In this document: in pieces, positions 60,056-64,000 of the stretch | Layout: each line of letters starts with the position of its first letter | Position numbering within the stretch: the stretch's first letter is position 1 | From: Cyanobacteria bacterium SBLK | Lineage (GTDB): Bacteria; Cyanobacteriota; Cyanobacteriia; Cyanobacteriales; Spirulinaceae | Assembly (NCBI GenBank): GCA_017746715.1 | Contig: JAGHZQ010000080.1 | Coordinates: forward strand, 62,001 to 126,000 | Direction: 5' to 3' | DNA length: 64,000 bases | Notes under the pieces: generated by a model | Told to the model about the DNA's origin: nothing | The model's input: only the letters and a program-made list of their open reading frames with translations | The model's database searches: none | Made by a program: the position numbers and the translations under genes

Positions 60056-60688
60056 ATGGATATTGAAAAGATTCGTGCGGGACAGCAAAAACAACTGTCG
60101 GGAATGAACTTGGAAGATGAGGATTTTTCGGAATGTCCTCTGGAAAATGTTAATTTGGCTGGGGCGAATTTAGTTGGGGCGGATTTTTCACGGGCAACGC
60201 TGAAAGGCGGGCGTTTGGACGGGGCAAATTTGTTGGGAGCAAATTTGAATCAAGCAGATTTGCGAGCCAATTTTTTAGGGGCAAATTTAATGCAGGCAGA
60301 TTTGAGCAATTCGGATTTGCGAGGTAGTAATTTGCGCGGGACGAATTTGATGGGAGCAAAATTCGTTCAATCCTCTCTTTCAGGGTCTTTTTTAAGCGGT
60401 GCAAATTTGACGGGAGTCAATTTACAAGGGGCAGATTTACGCGGGGCAGATTTGCGAGGCGTTAATTTTAATAGTGCCAATTTAAAGGGGGCAAATTTGT
60501 CTCAATCGGACTTACAAGGGGCTAATTTAAGCGAGGCTAATTTGGAGGAAACGGACTTGCGCGGTGCAAATTTAGCGGGTGCGAGTTTCGCGGGCGCTAG
60601 TTTACTTTGTGCGGACTTAGAAGGAGCAAATTTAAAAGGCGTGAATTTCGATCGCACTTGTTTGGTGGGGACAATAGTTAACAATTAA
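60056..60688 (+). CDS. Cytoplasmic pentapeptide-repeat protein
   Basis: A 210-aa protein made almost wholly of A(D/N)LxX units (about 33), from about residue 29 to 205, forming a right-handed quadrilateral beta-helix. The first 25 residues (MDIEKIRAGQQKQLSGMNLE) form a short helical cap and no signal peptide is seen, unlike the exported relative at 45161. The DNA repeats follow a 15-bp rhythm but vary in sequence, so it is not a recent expansion. Function unknown; some relatives bind DNA gyrase, but there is no evidence here. Confidence 0.85.
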   Translation: MDIEKIRAGQQKQLSGMNLEDEDFSECPLENVNLAGANLVGADFSRATLKGGRLDGANLLGANLNQADLRANFLGANLMQADLSNSDLRGSNLRGTNLMGAKFVQSSLSGSFLSGANLTGVNLQGADLRGADLRGVNFNSANLKGANLSQSDLQGANLSEANLEETDLRGANLAGASFAGASLLCADLEGANLKGVNFDRTCLVGTIVNN

Positions 60689-60928
60689 AATTTGCAGGTT
60701 CTTGCAAATTTCAATCGATTGCAATCTCAATCTTTGTGTTTCCCAATCCCGACAGCTTGGTTCGATCTCGCAATCGCGAGAAAGATGGCAATTCAAATAA
60801 TATATCTCTTGCCAATGCGATCGCACTCCATTAGGAGAGAATTGCCGATCGCTTTTTTTTCTGGCATGATAAGAAATAGAAACCCGAGCCAAACCCAGCG
60901 CGATCGCAAGCAATGTCCGAGGTGTACC

Positions 60929-63856
60929 ATGTCCGACTCCAGACCCAATCCTTACCTCACCGACAATCTCAGTATAAACACGCATTCTCTTATCCTCCCT
61001 TCAGAGTTGGACGATCCCCTCAAGATTGTGGGAAATACCAATCACAGCGCTTCCTCCATTGCAATAGCTCCCGATAGTATTGCGAATGATATTGCAACTG
61101 AAATTACACGCGATTTTGCATCCATGCAAAAGCCGCCATCGCCTAATTCCGCTCCAGAACATTTATCTTTTACCCTCGACAAAAATAGTTATACCCTAAC
61201 AGAAAGTCTTGAAATTCAGAAGGGTTGGATTTTCGATCGCGATGGTGCAACCGATATCGATCGCATTACCTTAGAAATCCAACAACACGGTACATCTTCA
61301 GTCAATCTCGGTCAAATTAGCGCGATCGATGTTGCGTCTTGGGCTCGTCAATGGGGCAGCTTTTCTCACTTAACGAGTTTGGACGGTTTGGGATTGACCG
61401 CCGGAAATTACGAATTCGTCGCGATCGCCTACGATCGTTCGGGTTTGGCGAGTGCTTCCTTCCAACGTGCCTTTCAAATTACCGAGTCCAATATTGCTCC
61501 CAATCATACTCCTCAATCTACTCATTTTTCCCTCAATAAAAATACTTACGAGCTCGGAGAAACAATAGAAATTACCAATGGTTGGGTGTTTGATGAAGAT
61601 GGGATTCTCGATCTGACCAACATAATATTTACCCTCAAAGATTCAACCGGGGAAGCGATCGCCGTTTCTGAAGAAACTCATCTCAATCCTAACCCTTGGA
61701 CGACACAATGGGCGAGTTTTAGCCACGAAATCGATCTGACGGGAGTCAATGCGGGGGAATATACTTTGAGTGCCGTTGCTTACGATCGCGCCAATGCCGC
61801 AAGCGCAGAATTTTCGCGATCGCTGATCGTAGAAGAGCCAATTTTGAGCAATAATGCCCCAGAATTTTTAATGTTTTCTCTGAATCAAAATAACTATAAT
61901 TCTGGCGAAACTTTAACGATCCAAAATGCTTGGGTTAGCGATCGCAATGGAGCAACGGACATCGATCGCATTGAATTTAGCTTGTGGTTGAATAATAATG
62001 AAGTACTTTCTCCCCAAGCTGTAAGCGATTTGAATCCGGCAAGTTGGAGTCAGAATTGGGCGAGTTTTGCATTTGCTTTGAATTTACAGAATTTTGGGAG
62101 CGGGACTTATCATTTACGAGCGATCGCTTACGATAAAATTGGAGCAACCAGTATCAGCTTTGAACGCCAATTTCAGTTAACAACGCCCCTCACTACCTTT
62201 CGCCAGTTCGAGCTCTTCGATGCGTCGGGAGATAATACTGCAACAACGGCTTTTCAAGGCGGTGTCTTGCGCTTGAATTACGCCCTAGAAAATGTTTTTG
62301 ATTTGCATAGCGTCCGCTTGGAAGCCTGGCAAAATGGCGCTCTTGTTTCTCCCCTCGGAACGTGGAATGATGCGATCGCTCGGGAAAGACTTATCGATCT
62401 GAATGACTTGAATTTAACAGGAGGAAGTTATGATTTTCGCACCGTTGCCAATACTTTAAATGGGATAGAAATTAACTCATTATTCCAAAGTTTGCAGATT
62501 CTCAGTTGGGATGAAAATACAACCCAGTTTGGTACCGTTGCAGGGGAAACTTTAGATTATGAAGATATGGCCGGAGTCGGTCATATTTTGGTCGGACGAG
62601 GTGGAACCGATACTCTTTCCCTGGGTTTGGAGCGCAGCGCGATCGCCAGCATCAACGGCATAAATGTAGACGATTACGATCCCTTTAATTCTACCAGCAA
62701 TCAAGCCATTTTCCGAGGGACTGCCTTTGATTTTATCACATTAAAAAATGGGAATGAAATCTATTTCCAAGGCATCGAAAAATTGGAATTTACTTCAGGA
62801 GAAAATTTAGAATTACAAGTAGCTGCGAACGATACTTATTTCGACCAACAATGGAATTTACGGGTTTCTAATATCGAGAGTGCGTGGCGCTTTAGTCGCG
62901 GTTCCCAAGATGTTTTACTCGTCACCCTCGATACGGGAATTTTAAGCAAATATGGCTCTTCTGAAGGAGTGTACGATTTAGATTTAGATAATCGCTTAAT
63001 TGTCGATGAAACCGATGTTGACGGTTATGAAAATTACGGCCACGGCCATTCTGCCACGACCATTATGTCAGCAACGAGCAATAATAACTTTGGCGTGGCA
63101 GGAATTAATTGGGAAAGCGATGTTTATGTTACTAATGTATATATCGATGGCGTAAACTTGCAAACGGCCATTAAAGATGCGATCGCTCATGCAGAAACGA
63201 ATAATCAACGAGTCGTTTTCCAAACCGGAGTGCAAGGAGAATATTGGTTGAATAACGGCGGCACGCAGGCGCAATTAGAAGCACTTTTGCGAGAAAATGC
63301 CGATCGCGCCATTTTTGCCGTGGCTGCGGGAAATGGCGGCGAAGATATCGATAATCCTGTCAATCGACAAAAAAGTGGTGGTGTCGCAAGGCTGCAAACC
63401 ACCCACGAGAATGTTATGGCGATCGGGGCATTACAAAAGAGAGGAACAACAATCATTGATGGATTGACGAATGCCATCGGGGTCGATCGCGCCAGTTATT
63501 CCAACTACGGCTCGAGTTTAACCCTCATGTCTGCTACCGACTCCCCCGCCATGAATAAGTTTGGCAGCCGCCAGACCTTTGGTGGCACCTCGGCAGCCAA
63601 TCCCAATACGGCCGGTATTGCCTCCCTCGTTTGGAGTGTTAATACCGCCCTCTCTGCCGGAGAATTACGGCAAATTCTCATCGATACGGCCATGGACTTA
63701 ACGACCACCACTCGAGGCGTAACGGCAGGAGAAGGCAAAGATGACGCTTTCGGTCACGGGTTGGTTAATGCCGATGCAGCCATCCGTCGTGCCTTTGCCC
63801 TCAGTCGCAATGAAGAACTGGCGAACTTGTATTCGGGGCGATCGCAGTTTGCTTAG
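60929..63856 (+). CDS. Large subtilisin-like serine protease with Ig-like repeats
   Basis: A 975-aa protein. Residues 1-70 are low complexity with no signal peptide. Three related about 110-residue beta domains follow (LSFTLDKNSYTLTESLEIQ, HFSLNKNTYELGETIEITN, FLMFSLNQNNYNSGETLTIQ) plus a more divergent fourth, and then a spacer (GTVAGETLDYEDMAGVGHIL). The S8 domain is near residue 640-960 with Asp668 (VTLDTGIL), His705 (GHGHSATTI) and Ser888 (GGTSAANP), so the triad is complete. Export may be by type I secretion or lysis. ATG 60929 follows GAGGTG; the longer frame from 60692 adds 79 unlikely residues. It overlaps the convergent Mo-nitro_C gene by 4 bp. Confidence 0.85.
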   Translation: MSDSRPNPYLTDNLSINTHSLILPSELDDPLKIVGNTNHSASSIAIAPDSIANDIATEITRDFASMQKPPSPNSAPEHLSFTLDKNSYTLTESLEIQKGWIFDRDGATDIDRITLEIQQHGTSSVNLGQISAIDVASWARQWGSFSHLTSLDGLGLTAGNYEFVAIAYDRSGLASASFQRAFQITESNIAPNHTPQSTHFSLNKNTYELGETIEITNGWVFDEDGILDLTNIIFTLKDSTGEAIAVSEETHLNPNPWTTQWASFSHEIDLTGVNAGEYTLSAVAYDRANAASAEFSRSLIVEEPILSNNAPEFLMFSLNQNNYNSGETLTIQNAWVSDRNGATDIDRIEFSLWLNNNEVLSPQAVSDLNPASWSQNWASFAFALNLQNFGSGTYHLRAIAYDKIGATSISFERQFQLTTPLTTFRQFELFDASGDNTATTAFQGGVLRLNYALENVFDLHSVRLEAWQNGALVSPLGTWNDAIARERLIDLNDLNLTGGSYDFRTVANTLNGIEINSLFQSLQILSWDENTTQFGTVAGETLDYEDMAGVGHILVGRGGTDTLSLGLERSAIASINGINVDDYDPFNSTSNQAIFRGTAFDFITLKNGNEIYFQGIEKLEFTSGENLELQVAANDTYFDQQWNLRVSNIESAWRFSRGSQDVLLVTLDTGILSKYGSSEGVYDLDLDNRLIVDETDVDGYENYGHGHSATTIMSATSNNNFGVAGINWESDVYVTNVYIDGVNLQTAIKDAIAHAETNNQRVVFQTGVQGEYWLNNGGTQAQLEALLRENADRAIFAVAAGNGGEDIDNPVNRQKSGGVARLQTTHENVMAIGALQKRGTTIIDGLTNAIGVDRASYSNYGSSLTLMSATDSPAMNKFGSRQTFGGTSAANPNTAGIASLVWSVNTALSAGELRQILIDTAMDLTTTTRGVTAGEGKDDAFGHGLVNADAAIRRAFALSRNEELANLYSGRSQFA

Positions 63857-64000
63857 CAATATGGAGAAACATCTTCTTGGCAATCGTCAGCAAGGTAAGT
63901 GAGGGCGCGAAAACGCAAGCCTACCAATTGCTCGTATAAAGGATTGAGTTTGCACATGGGAGGAATGTGAACGATTTTGCGCCCGAACAGTTTGATATCG
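63853..64000 (-). CDS. Mo-nitro_C domain protein, C-terminal end
   Basis: Only the last 48 codons are inside the window. They read DIKLFGRKIVHIPPMCKLNP, then LYEQLVGLRFRALTYLADDC and QEDVSPYC before TAA. This matches the Mo-dependent nitrogenase C-terminal domain family, small cyanobacterial proteins whose biochemical role is unclear despite the name. Its stop lies inside the protease stop region, so the two convergent genes overlap by 4 bp. The rest lies beyond the right edge. This alone does not show that the host fixes nitrogen. Confidence 0.8.
   Translation of the reverse strand, partial: DIKLFGRKIVHIPPMCKLNPLYEQLVGLRFRALTYLADDCQEDVSPYC

Noticed and set aside
63853..64000. Mo-nitro_C fragment as evidence for a nitrogenase cluster
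   Set aside because: Family members occur widely in cyanobacteria and no nif gene is in the window.

Overview
The window is chromosomal DNA from a filamentous cyanobacterium. The palindrome GCGATCGC (HIP1) and its GCGATCG core occur throughout, as is typical of cyanobacteria. Many genes belong to families found mainly or only in cyanobacteria (DUF2555, DUF3155, DUF928, Mo-nitro_C, DICT, Psb32/TPM, PEP-CTERM surface proteins). A gene pair resembling fraC/fraD, the septal junction genes of filamentous species, argues for a multicellular filament. No rRNA, tRNA or CRISPR array was recognised. All family names rest on reading the translations; no database search was run.

Layout. 1-5 kb: the end of a cation efflux gene, phoU and an SphS/PhoR-type phosphate sensor kinase, then a Ser/Thr kinase with WD40 repeats overlapping a shortened DUF928 gene. 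5-6.1 kb: small-gene debris, including a 48-aa ORF with its own terminator and a decayed HNH nuclease behind its intact small partner. 6.2-15.6 kb: a J-TPR-WD40 protein, a PleD-like REC-GGDEF-EAL protein, DUF2555, coaBC, DUF167, a GT4 glycosyltransferase, an FkbM methyltransferase and a lipoprotein solute-binding protein. 16-19.9 kb: an HTH plus AAA_35 STAND-like ATPase, a 5'-truncated flavin halogenase-like gene, an unknown Cys/His protein and a BtuF-like cobalamin-binding protein. 20-27.4 kb: a PEP-CTERM protein, prs, a second Ser/Thr kinase and alaS.

27.5-30.2 kb is an accessory island: an AT-rich membrane-protein gene split by an in-frame TAG, a VapC-type PIN toxin with its antitoxin, another antitoxin-like ORF and a Uma2 nuclease. 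A methyltransferase, a GAF histidine kinase and DUF3155 (with two well-formed promoters upstream) follow. 33.0-33.4 kb holds hairpins, a possible structured RNA or transposon tail, and two different tandem-repeat arrays. Next come a glyoxalase-like gene, a serine-recombinase-family protein that appears to lack its catalytic serine, and the fraC/fraD-like pair.

36.7-48 kb: a TetR regulator, a DsbA-like oxidoreductase, an aldolase-dehydrogenase fusion, a second PEP-CTERM protein, a 1145-aa fusion of ammonium channel, HAMP, histidine kinase, receiver and class III cyclase, a pentapeptide protein and an ABC exporter half. 48-56 kb: a single histidine kinase of about 2460 aa with roughly 11 PAS and 4 GAF domains. 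56-64 kb: a Psb32-like protein, cysK, a DICT protein with a degenerate HD domain, a second pentapeptide protein, a large subtilisin-like protease and the 3' end of a Mo-nitro_C gene.

Signalling genes dominate: four histidine kinases, two Ser/Thr kinases, a c-di-GMP enzyme, a cyclase and a DICT protein. The Amt-kinase-cyclase fusion is the most striking candidate for a new system. Read as a unit, it would sense ammonium at its channel and convert the signal through His-Asp phosphotransfer into cyclic nucleotide production within one polypeptide.
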